Origin: Comamonadaceae bacterium | GTDB lineage: Bacteria > Pseudomonadota > Gammaproteobacteria > Burkholderiales > Burkholderiaceae_C | Length of the DNA: 9,437 bases | Assembly: GCA_947483455.1 (NCBI GenBank) | Contig: CANKNK010000048.1 | Coordinates: 1 to 9,437, forward strand | Direction: 5' to 3' | In this document: in pieces, positions 1 to 5,808 of the stretch | Layout of the letters: the number at the start of each line of letters is the position of its first letter | How positions within the stretch are numbered: position 1 is the stretch's first letter | Translations under genes and position numbers: made by a program | Notes under the pieces: model-generated | Databases searched by the model: none | Told to the model about the DNA's origin: nothing | What the model saw: only the letters and a program-made list of their open reading frames with translations

Positions 1-598
1 AACCACCCTGGCTTTAGAGCACCAAGGCAAATTGGGTGAGAAATTTGTAGAGAACACCCGCTTTGCCCACGGCGGCGTGGTGTTTGTCGGCATTAACCAG
101 CCTGGTAGCAACAACAACCTGATCATGAGCGAGAAGGAGTGCAAAAACAAAAGCGCCCGTGATAACGCGCAATGCGATGCTTCTAACGCCGAGTATTTGG
201 AGCGCGATAGCGCCAATGTGGCTTGGATGCAAGCGTCCTTTGCCGCCGCCAAAGCGCAAAACGCAGTTGGCATCGTGGTGGTGACGCAAGGCGATCCTGG
301 TTTTGATTGGCCCGAAACCGAAGAGGTGGACGAGAGCAAAGACCCAGGCTTTAGTGGTTTCCGCCACTTCATGTCCAAGCTGGTTGAGCAAACTGAGCAA
401 TACGCCGGCCAAGTACTGTTTGTTCATGGCGATACCCACTTCTTCAAACTAGACAAACCCCTGTACAGCCCCACCAAGCTGCTGCCTAACTTCACCCGCT
501 TGCAGACCTTTGGCAGCCCCAGCCTGCATTGGGTCCGCGTGGTAGTGGATCCGGCCAGCGCGAACGTGTTTAGCGTACATCCGGTTATCGTCAAATAA
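1..598 (+). CDS. Calcineurin-like metallophosphoesterase family protein, C-terminal part (5' end outside window)
   Basis: The reading frame is open from base 2 to the TAA at 596-598, so the start lies to the left; a TTG at 32 is in frame but is probably internal. About 198 residues are visible. The clearest signal is VLFVHGDTHFF, with His-Gly-Asp-Thr-His at 425-439, which resembles the last metal-binding motif (G-H/D-x-H) of calcineurin-like phosphoesterases. Ahead of it, GIVVVTQGDPGFDW (about 265-310) reads like a beta strand and loop of the same fold. The N-terminal metal ligands that would settle the family are outside the window. Several charged and Asn-rich stretches and no membrane segment are seen; a secreted location is possible but cannot be tested without the N-terminus. 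Substrate unknown. A phosphatase next to a phosphate locus is suggestive, but the Pho box that follows lies downstream of this gene and so cannot drive it. Confidence 0.65.
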   Translation, partial: TTLALEHQGKLGEKFVENTRFAHGGVVFVGINQPGSNNNLIMSEKECKNKSARDNAQCDASNAEYLERDSANVAWMQASFAAAKAQNAVGIVVVTQGDPGFDWPETEEVDESKDPGFSGFRHFMSKLVEQTEQYAGQVLFVHGDTHFFKLDKPLYSPTKLLPNFTRLQTFGSPSLHWVRVVVDPASANVFSVHPVIVK

Positions 599-614
599 GC
601 CCCGAGGCTAAGCC

Positions 615-653
615 GCGGTGGCCGATGGTCACCGCCGCGGCCGGGTCGGCCGC
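615..653 (+). terminator. Two tandem GC-rich hairpins after the metallophosphoesterase gene
   Basis: GCGGTGGCC (615-623) pairs with GGTCACCGC (627-635) around a GAT loop, nine pairs with one G-U. GCGGCCG (637-643) pairs perfectly with CGGCCGC (647-653) around GGT. They start 16 bases after the stop codon, so ending or protecting the upstream transcript is the simplest role. A T-run (673-678) lies 20 bases beyond the second stem, too far for a standard intrinsic terminator, and it overlaps the Pho box. Termination is therefore inferred, not shown. Confidence 0.4.
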
Positions 654-676
654 TGTCAAAACGTCGGAGCCCTTTT

Positions 677-694
677 TTGTCACAATTTTGTAAC
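677..694 (+). promoter_or_regulatory. Pho box (PhoB site) upstream of ppk
   Basis: TTGTCAC (677-683), four bases AATT, then TTGTAAC (688-694): two heptamers 11 bp apart, the layout known for PhoB sites (CTGTCAT-N4-CTGTCAT in enterics). It shares the 13-mer TTTTTGTCACAAT with the site upstream of pstS. A weak -10 candidate, CAAACT (705-710), sits ten bases downstream, which is the usual PhoB promoter geometry. A start near 715 would leave a leader of about 140 bases before ppk. A lone CTGTCAA at 653-659 may be a further half-site but is out of phase. Confidence 0.7.
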
Positions 695-840
695 CTGATT
701 GCCGCAAACTGCTCGGCAACAGGGGGCGACCTTCTCACTGGTGCATACTGCGAAGTCGTCCGGTGGCGCGAAAATGCACACTGCTTCGGTTACCGCCATG
801 CCGATGCGCAGGCCCCGACTGTCAGATACCATCGATTCCT

Positions 841-846
841 AGGAGA
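841..846 (+). promoter_or_regulatory. Ribosome binding site that fixes the TTG start of ppk
   Basis: AGGAGA lies eight bases before TTG 855. It is a strong Shine-Dalgarno match, and it decides for the non-ATG start: the reading frame from 855 gives the expected PPK1 N-terminus (DLLDRDHSLVAFNERVL), which has no in-frame ATG ahead of it. Confidence 0.75.
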
Positions 847-854
847 ACGTCCCG

Positions 855-2951
855 TTGGAATACACGAGTAAAGCATTTCATGACGCCGCGCACCGTGATC
901 TGCTCGACCGCGACCACAGCTTGGTAGCTTTCAATGAGCGGGTCTTGAGCTGGGCTGCGCGAGAGGACGTTCCGGTGCTGGAGCGTCTGCGTTATTTATG
1001 CATTGTCTCGTCCAATTTGGATGAGTTTTTTGAAGTTCGCTCCGAACCGCACCTTACCGCTAAACGCAGCGGTGACAAGCAGGGCAGTTACACCGAGAAG
1101 TCCTTTGATCGTTTATCAGAGTCCTTGCATGCCTTGGTGGAGCGGCAGTACGGTCTGTACAACGATGCCATCCTGCCAGCGCTGGCGCATTGCGGAATAA
1201 AAATTCTGTCCCACGGCGAACGCAATGCCGAGCAGCGTTTGTGGGTCAAACAATATTTCGAGCGTGAGGTACGCCCGCTTTTAATTCCCGTCGGCTTGGA
1301 CCCGGCCCACCCTTTCCCGCAAGTGGCCAATAAGGCCTTGAACTTTATTGTGCGACTAGGCGGTAATGATGCCTTTGGGCGCAGCAATGAAATTGCCATC
1401 GTCAAGGTGCCGCGCGTGTTGCCGCGCATCATCCGGCTGCCCGACAGGGTTTCAGGCACCAAGGTGGTGTTTGTGGCGCTGACCAGCGTAATTCGGGCAC
1501 ACCTATCCGAGTTGTTCGCGGGTCGCACCGTGGACCAGTTCTCCCAATTTCGCGTGACACGCCATTCGGACTTGGCGGTGGACGAAGACGATGTGCAAAA
1601 CTTGCGCATGGCCTTGCGCCAGGGCTTGGTACATCGCCATTACGGAGAGGCTGTGCGCCTAGAAGTCTCCTCCGGTTGTTCGGAACATTTGTCACATTTC
1701 TTGCTCAAGGAGTTTGATCTTCCGGCCATGGCTTTGTACCGGGTTCCCGGACCGGTGAATTTGGTTCGACTCACGCAAATCATCGACTTGCTAGATCGCC
1801 CCGATTTGTGTTTTCCCGTCTATAAGGCAGCGCCGCCGGTGCAGTTGGACTTGGGTGGAAATGTATTTGAGCAACTCAAACGCGGCGATGTGATTTTTCA
1901 CCAACCCTTCGAAAGCTTTGAAGGTGTTTTATTGTTTTTACGCGCTGCCGTGAATGACCCGAACGTGCTGGCAATCAAGCAAACCATATACCGGGCGGGT
2001 GCGGATTCCACCATCATGGATTTGCTGCGCGAGGCGGTGCGCAAAGGCAAAGAAGTGACGGTAGTGGTAGAGCTCAAGGCGCGTTTTGATGAGGAGGCCA
2101 ATATCAATTGGGCCGAAATGCTGGAGTCTATAGGCGCACAGGTGGTGTACGGTGTGGTGGGTCTGAAAACCCATGCCAAGATGCTCTTGGTCACGCGGCG
2201 CGAAGGCAAGTCCCTCAAGCGCTACGGGCATTTGTCTACGGGCAATTACAACCCGCGCACCGCGCGCCTGTATACCGACATCAGCCATATCAGCGCAGAT
2301 AACGATTTGACGCGCGATATGGAAAACGTGTTCGTGCATTTGGCCAGCCAGAGCCGGCTGCCGCGTTTGAAAAAAATGTGGATGGCGCCGTTTCAGTTGC
2401 ATGAAAACTTGATCGCCAAAATCGACGCATTAGGCCAAGCCGCAGCCAAAGGTGCATCGACCCGCATCGTGGCGAAAATGAATTCCCTTACCGACATCGA
2501 CTTGATTTATGCGCTCATTCGGGCAGGCCAAAACGGCGTGTCAATCGATGTGATTGTTCGTGGCGCCTGTATGTTGCCCGCCCAGGTAAAAGGGTTGACC
2601 GATAACATCCGGGTGCGCTCGATCATCGGACGATTTTTAGAGCATTCGCGCCTTTATTATTTCCGCCAAGGGGTGGACGATGAGTTGTATTTGTCCAGCG
2701 CCGATTGGATGAATCGCAATATGGTTCGCCGCATAGAGCTGGCCTGGCCAGTGACCGATGGTGTGCAACGGCAACGACTCATTGACGAATGCCTATTAGC
2801 GTATTTGCACGACAGCCAGGATGCTTGGGATATGCAGCCCGATGGAAGCTACCAATCAGCGCGCGGCGCTGGGGTGCGCCAAGGCCATTCGGCGCAGGCG
2901 GCACTGATGGCACGCTATGGTTTGCACAACGGGAAGGCGGGCGTTGCATGA
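855..2951 (+). CDS. ppk: Polyphosphate kinase 1 (PPK1)
   Basis: Transfers the gamma phosphate of ATP reversibly onto growing polyphosphate, through a phosphorylated histidine. At 698 residues it has normal PPK1 length. The N-terminal domain carries LERLRYLCIVSSNLDEFFEVR (about 43-63), the head domain LDPAHPFP (about 149-156), and the C-terminal catalytic domains the key residues. His440 (KTHAKM) and His459 (YGHLSTGNYN) are 19 residues apart, as are His435 and His454 of the E. coli enzyme. Arg380 (YRAG) and Arg410 (KARFDEE) match E. coli Arg375 and Arg405 with the same +5 offset. SADWMNRNMVRRIE lies near the end. The start is a TTG, chosen because AGGAGA (841-846) sits eight bases upstream and no better in-frame start is seen. 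It is first in an operon with the overlapping sixA-like gene and follows a Pho box. Confidence 0.97.
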   Translation: MEYTSKAFHDAAHRDLLDRDHSLVAFNERVLSWAAREDVPVLERLRYLCIVSSNLDEFFEVRSEPHLTAKRSGDKQGSYTEKSFDRLSESLHALVERQYGLYNDAILPALAHCGIKILSHGERNAEQRLWVKQYFEREVRPLLIPVGLDPAHPFPQVANKALNFIVRLGGNDAFGRSNEIAIVKVPRVLPRIIRLPDRVSGTKVVFVALTSVIRAHLSELFAGRTVDQFSQFRVTRHSDLAVDEDDVQNLRMALRQGLVHRHYGEAVRLEVSSGCSEHLSHFLLKEFDLPAMALYRVPGPVNLVRLTQIIDLLDRPDLCFPVYKAAPPVQLDLGGNVFEQLKRGDVIFHQPFESFEGVLLFLRAAVNDPNVLAIKQTIYRAGADSTIMDLLREAVRKGKEVTVVVELKARFDEEANINWAEMLESIGAQVVYGVVGLKTHAKMLLVTRREGKSLKRYGHLSTGNYNPRTARLYTDISHISADNDLTRDMENVFVHLASQSRLPRLKKMWMAPFQLHENLIAKIDALGQAAAKGASTRIVAKMNSLTDIDLIYALIRAGQNGVSIDVIVRGACMLPAQVKGLTDNIRVRSIIGRFLEHSRLYYFRQGVDDELYLSSADWMNRNMVRRIELAWPVTDGVQRQRLIDECLLAYLHDSQDAWDMQPDGSYQSARGAGVRQGHSAQAALMARYGLHNGKAGVA

Positions 2952-3418
2952 GCACCATGGACTTGGTGTTTTGGCGACATGCCGAAGCGATCGACCTGGA
3001 ACTGGTCGGCGACGACATGCTGAGAACTTTAAGTCCGCGCGGCGAAAAGCAAGCGCAGCGTATGGCGGCCTGGCTGGATCGCCAATTACCGGCGGGCACC
3101 AAGGTTTATTGCAGTCCCGCGCTGCGCGCTGAGCAAACGGCCAAGGCCTTGGATCGCAAATACAAAGTCAACGCTGCACTGGCCCCGCTGGCCGGCGTGG
3201 AAGATCTTTTACAACTGGTGCAATGGCCGCACGCCAGCTCCTGCATTTTGGTAATCGGCCATCAACCCACTATTGGCCAAACCATCGCCCATTTGTTGGC
3301 TATGCCGGGCCAAACCTGCGTGGTAAAAAAGGGTGCAGTGTGGTGGTTGCGGTACAGAGAGCGCCACGGTGAAGAAGAAACCACCGTGCTCAGTGTGCAG
3401 TCGCCAGACTTGCTGTGA
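2948..3418 (+). CDS. sixA: SixA-like phosphohistidine phosphatase (histidine phosphatase superfamily)
   Basis: A 156-residue protein, close to the length of E. coli SixA. It has the branch-1 histidine phosphatase features in order: FWRHAEA with nucleophile His11, Arg10 beside it, SPALRAEQTA (56-65) carrying the second conserved Arg, and VIGHQPTIGQ with the second catalytic His105. No signal peptide or membrane segment, so cytoplasmic. SixA enzymes remove phosphate from phosphohistidine proteins, such as NPr of the nitrogen PTS in E. coli; the target here is unknown. ATG 2948 overlaps the ppk stop as ATGA, so translation is coupled. A second ATG at 2957 would give the more usual MDLVFWRHAEA start, but neither has a strong ribosome site. 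The coupling to PPK1, itself a phosphohistidine enzyme, suggests but does not prove a functional link. Confidence 0.85.
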   Translation: MSTMDLVFWRHAEAIDLELVGDDMLRTLSPRGEKQAQRMAAWLDRQLPAGTKVYCSPALRAEQTAKALDRKYKVNAALAPLAGVEDLLQLVQWPHASSCILVIGHQPTIGQTIAHLLAMPGQTCVVKKGAVWWLRYRERHGEEETTVLSVQSPDLL

Positions 3419-3441
3419 TCCCTGGGCGGCTGGGTCTGGCG
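3402..3441. terminator. Inverted repeat between the converging sixA-like and ppx genes
   Basis: CGCCAGAC (3402-3409) and GTCTGGCG (3434-3441) are perfect 8-base complements separated by 24 bases. The left arm lies in the last codons of the sixA-like gene, the right arm in the 25-base gap before the ppx stop. Position fits a shared two-way terminator, but neither strand has a T-run after it and the loop is long. Could be chance. Confidence 0.3.
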
Positions 3442-3443
3442 GT

Positions 3444-4943
3444 CTAGGTGTCCAAGAACTCCATCGGCCAGCCGGTCTTTTGCCAAGCCAGGGCTTCTTC
3501 GCGCAGCAAGTAGGCGGACTGGGGAAATTCCACTGCCCAGCCCGGATCGCAACGTACTTTTACTATGCCCTTGCTATACGAGACGCGAACGCAGTCCGGG
3601 CGCGGGTCACGCCGGGCATGGCACAAAATCACGGCAATGCGCAGTGCCATTAACTGGGCGCGCAAGTCGTCCAAGGCCAAGTCCGCTTCGATTTTGCGCA
3701 ATTTGCCGCGGTGGCCCAGCACCAAGAGGCTGAGGCGCTGTAGCTCGTCCAGGGAAAAACCCATGGCGTCAGCGTTTTGCAAAATATAGGCGCCGTGCTT
3801 GTGGTAGTCGCTGTGTGAAATATGGCTGCCAATCTCATGCAATTCAGCCGCCCAGCGCAGCTTGCGCACGCTACGGTTGGACTCGTCGGTGGGGTCTGGC
3901 GCTTGCTCGCCCACAATTTGCGCGAGTAAGCGCGTAGCCCATTTGCCGACGCGGTTGCCATGCGCGCGATCCACATTGAATTTATTGGCCAGGCGCTCGA
4001 CCGTTTGGTGGCGTAAGTCGCTGGTACTCTCGCGCGAACCCTGCATCTGGCACAAAAGGCCATGGCGCAACCCGCCAGAAGTGGGGCTGAGGCTTTCAAT
4101 GCCCAGCAAGTTAAACAGGGCACGTGTGACGGCCAAACCGCCGGCGATGATGACTTTGCGGTCATCGCGCAGTCCCGGTATCTTGCTGCCCTCGGCCTGT
4201 CCGGTTTCGATCAGCACTTCCTTGAGCCAGTCCAAGCCCTCCATCGTCACCAATCCATCGGCCCAGCCACCCGCTGCCAGGGCCTCACTGACTGCGCTAA
4301 CAGTGCCTGCGGAGCCATAGGCGATATCCCAGTTGCCAGGATGGTAGGCCTGCAAAGCACCATCTAATACGGCCTTGGCCGCGATTTCAGCGGTTTCAAA
4401 TGCTTTGCGCCGCCAAATTCCATCCGGAAAATAGCGGGTGGACCAGGCAATACTGCCGACGCGAAAGGACTCCATCACCCGAGGCTGCTGGTTCTGCCCC
4501 AGGATGAGCTCGGTGGATCGCCCGCCAATATCGACGACCAGGCGCCGTTCGTCCGATGGCGGCAGGAGGTGCGAGACGCCTTTGTAAATAAGGCGGGCCT
4601 CTTCCCGGCCTGAGATGACGTCGATCGGGAAACCCAACACCTTGACCGCACGGCTGAGAAAAACGTCACGGTTACGGGCTTCGCGCAGCGTTTGGGTTGC
4701 AACCGCCCGCACTTGCGAGGCCTTGAAGCCTGCCAGGCGCTCACCAAAACGGGCTAAACAATCCCAGCCACTTTGCATGGCCTGCGCCGTCAGGTTGCGC
4801 TCGCCGTCCATGCCCGCTCCTTGGCGCACGGCTTCCTTGAGATACTCGGTACGTTCAAATGCGCCGTGTGAAACGACACCAATTTCGAGGCGAAAACTGT
4901 TCGAGCCCAGGTCGATGGCGGCCAGGCGGGTGGGAGATGGCAT
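3444..4943 (-). CDS. ppx: Exopolyphosphatase (Ppx/GppA family)
   Basis: Hydrolyses terminal phosphates from polyphosphate; the related GppA acts on pppGpp, and sequence alone does not fully separate the two. The 499-residue length is typical of proteobacterial members. The actin-like ATPase fold shows AAIDLGSNSFRL (8-19), SGREEARLIY with the probable catalytic Glu114/115, LVVDIGGRSTEL (135-146) and GSAGTVSAV. The C-terminal HD-like helical domain has ELHEIGSHISHSDYHKHGAYI at about 364-384, which also marks the longer Ppx/GppA type. The second phosphate loop reads GGRSTE where GGGSTE is usual (Arg142). ATG 4943 gives a standard N-terminus but has no clear Shine-Dalgarno. It lies on the opposite strand, tail to tail with ppk and sixA, and downstream of the fasciclin gene; the 181-base gap and a hairpin there suggest it has its own promoter. 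Neighbouring ppk supports Ppx over GppA. Confidence 0.93.
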   Translation of the reverse strand: MPSPTRLAAIDLGSNSFRLEIGVVSHGAFERTEYLKEAVRQGAGMDGERNLTAQAMQSGWDCLARFGERLAGFKASQVRAVATQTLREARNRDVFLSRAVKVLGFPIDVISGREEARLIYKGVSHLLPPSDERRLVVDIGGRSTELILGQNQQPRVMESFRVGSIAWSTRYFPDGIWRRKAFETAEIAAKAVLDGALQAYHPGNWDIAYGSAGTVSAVSEALAAGGWADGLVTMEGLDWLKEVLIETGQAEGSKIPGLRDDRKVIIAGGLAVTRALFNLLGIESLSPTSGGLRHGLLCQMQGSRESTSDLRHQTVERLANKFNVDRAHGNRVGKWATRLLAQIVGEQAPDPTDESNRSVRKLRWAAELHEIGSHISHSDYHKHGAYILQNADAMGFSLDELQRLSLLVLGHRGKLRKIEADLALDDLRAQLMALRIAVILCHARRDPRPDCVRVSYSKGIVKVRCDPGWAVEFPQSAYLLREEALAWQKTGWPMEFLDT

Positions 4944-4974
4944 GAAACGAAGCTTGAAAGGGCGAAACCGGCAG

Positions 4975-4983
4975 AGGATAGCA
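4975..4983 (-). promoter_or_regulatory. Possible extended -10 promoter element for ppx
   Basis: Read on the minus strand this is TGCTATCCT, an extended -10 (TGN plus TATCCT, four of six matches to TATAAT), placed about 30 bases ahead of the ppx ATG. No convincing -35 is seen. A loose CTGTCCA-TTCC-CTGGGAT lies just upstream, but it almost touches the -10, so it does not have Pho promoter geometry. Confidence 0.3.
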
Positions 4984-5090
4984 TCCCAGGGAATGGACAG
5001 GGTCGCTTTGCCATCCCCGGGGAATGCACCGCCGCCATGCGCTCAGGCTTTCCCCAGTGCGCTTGCGAACCGCGGCTGCTTTTGGAAATT

Positions 5091-5111
5091 GGGTGGCTTT
5101 TGCAGCCACCC
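5091..5111 (-). terminator. Hairpin downstream of the fasciclin gene
   Basis: GGGTGGC (5091-5097) and GCCACCC (5105-5111) form a perfect seven-pair stem, eight with the adjoining T-A, with a short loop. It starts 13 bases after the fasciclin stop on the minus strand. The bases that follow (AATTTCC) are only weakly T-rich, so it is either a modest terminator or a transcript-end stabiliser separating the fasciclin gene from ppx. Confidence 0.45.
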
Positions 5112-5124
5112 GCCAAGCAAGTCC

Positions 5125-5625
5125 TTATTTTTTGGGTGGCGTCATCACCGTGTCAATGATGTGAATGACACCATTGCTAGCCATCACATCGCCTTTGACG
5201 GCCAACGCATTCTCTACGGTCACAAAATCGCCGGCTTTAGAAAGCGCTAGGGGGTCACCATTGACCGCTTTGACGGTGCTGTTTTTTACGTCCTTAACCG
5301 TCAACGCGCCAGGTACCGCGTGGTAAGTCAGCAAGTCTTTGAGCTTTTGCGGATGCTTGCTCAAATCCTCCAAAGTACCTGCTTTCAAGGCTTTGAATGC
5401 TGCGTCGTTGGGCGCAAACAGGGTGATCGGCCCTGGGCCTTGCAGAGTTTCGGTCAGGCCTGCAGTTTTGACCAAGGTATTCAGAGTGCTCAATTCGGGC
5501 GTGTTTGCAATCGTGTCAGCCAGACTGACTGGCTTTTGAAGGCTTGCGCAGGCGCTAACCAAGGCGATAGCTGTCAATGCGAGGGAAAGGCGGCGTGTCA
5601 GGCGCAGAGCGGTTTGGTATTGCAT
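5125..5625 (-). CDS. Fasciclin (FAS1) domain lipoprotein
   Basis: A 166-residue protein. The N-terminus has a charged start (R8, R11, R12), a hydrophobic stretch (13-22) and a lipobox V-S-A-C with Cys26, followed by Ala27, not Asp, so an outer-membrane lipoprotein is likely. One FAS1 domain fills residues about 38-164: TLFAPNDAAF (68-77, the H1 motif), LLTYHAVPG (98-106, with the usual Tyr-His) and NGVIHIIDTVMTPP (151-164, the H2 motif). FAS1 domains mediate adhesion or protein contacts at the cell surface; the partner here is unknown. ATG 5625 was chosen because GGAG lies seven bases upstream and it gives the signal peptide; an earlier in-frame ATG at 5748 would lie beyond the promoter. It is divergent from pstS with its own Pho box, so phosphate-starvation induction is expected. 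Family assignment is firm, role is not. Confidence 0.92.
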   Translation of the reverse strand: MQYQTALRLTRRLSLALTAIALVSACASLQKPVSLADTIANTPELSTLNTLVKTAGLTETLQGPGPITLFAPNDAAFKALKAGTLEDLSKHPQKLKDLLTYHAVPGALTVKDVKNSTVKAVNGDPLALSKAGDFVTVENALAVKGDVMASNGVIHIIDTVMTPPKK

Positions 5626-5667
5626 AGTCAATCTCCGGTTAGAAAAGCCTAAGGATAAGAATATAAA

Positions 5668-5685
5668 ATGACAAATGTGTGACAA
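5668..5685 (-). promoter_or_regulatory. Pho box upstream of the fasciclin lipoprotein gene
   Basis: On the minus strand: TTGTCAC (5685-5679), ACAT, TTGTCAT (5674-5668), an exact 11-bp repeat of the PhoB heptamer. Exactly ten bases downstream is TATCCT (5657-5652), four of six matches to a -10, which is the geometry of a class of PhoB promoters lacking a -35. It predicts a start near 5645 and a leader of about 20 bases ending at ATG 5625 with its ribosome site. The site faces away from pstS, so it is not simply part of the pstS promoter. Confidence 0.78.
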
Positions 5686-5741
5686 CCGGTCTATCGACAT
5701 CTGCATCCAATCGGTGGCCCCAGTGTGAATATTCTCGAAAA

Positions 5742-5759
5742 TTGTCATGTTTTTGTCAC
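5742..5759 (+). promoter_or_regulatory. Pho box upstream of pstS
   Basis: TTGTCAT (5742-5748), GTTT, TTGTCAC (5753-5759): two near-consensus heptamers 11 bp apart. Ten bases downstream is TAGAGT (5770-5775), a possible -10; TACTAT (5779-5784) is a closer match to TATAAT but 19 bases away. pst operons are classic PhoB targets. It lies 49 bases before the pstS ATG and 56 bases from the divergent Pho box of the fasciclin gene. Confidence 0.85.
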
Positions 5760-5808
5760 AATCAGTGCGTAGAGTGCCTACTATCCCAATCCACTGAAAA
5801 GGTGTTCC

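Noticed and set aside
820..837. CTGTCAG-ATAC-CATCGAT as another Pho box near the ppk start
   Set aside because: Only the first heptamer matches; the second agrees at three of seven positions, and it lies too close to the ribosome site to act as a promoter element.
677..871. A 64-codon plus-strand frame in the ppk leader
   Set aside because: It overlaps the Pho box and the ppk start in another frame, starts with a non-ATG codon without a ribosome site, and shows no recognisable pattern.
2789..2947. N-terminal extension of the sixA-like frame into ppk
   Set aside because: The frame is open, but the extension would lie inside ppk coding sequence and would add 53 residues before the FWRHAEA motif, which in SixA lies close to the N-terminus. 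The ATGA overlap start at 2948 fits better.
5635..5689. CCGGTT / AACCGG inverted repeat flanking the fasciclin promoter
   Set aside because: Six bases over a 43-base separation is expected by chance, and one arm lies upstream of the predicted transcription start, so no RNA hairpin would form.
5626..5748. Extending the fasciclin gene to the ATG at 5748
   Set aside because: It would place the Pho box and -10 inside the coding region and bury the signal peptide 41 residues in. ATG 5625 has a ribosome site and a clean lipoprotein signal.
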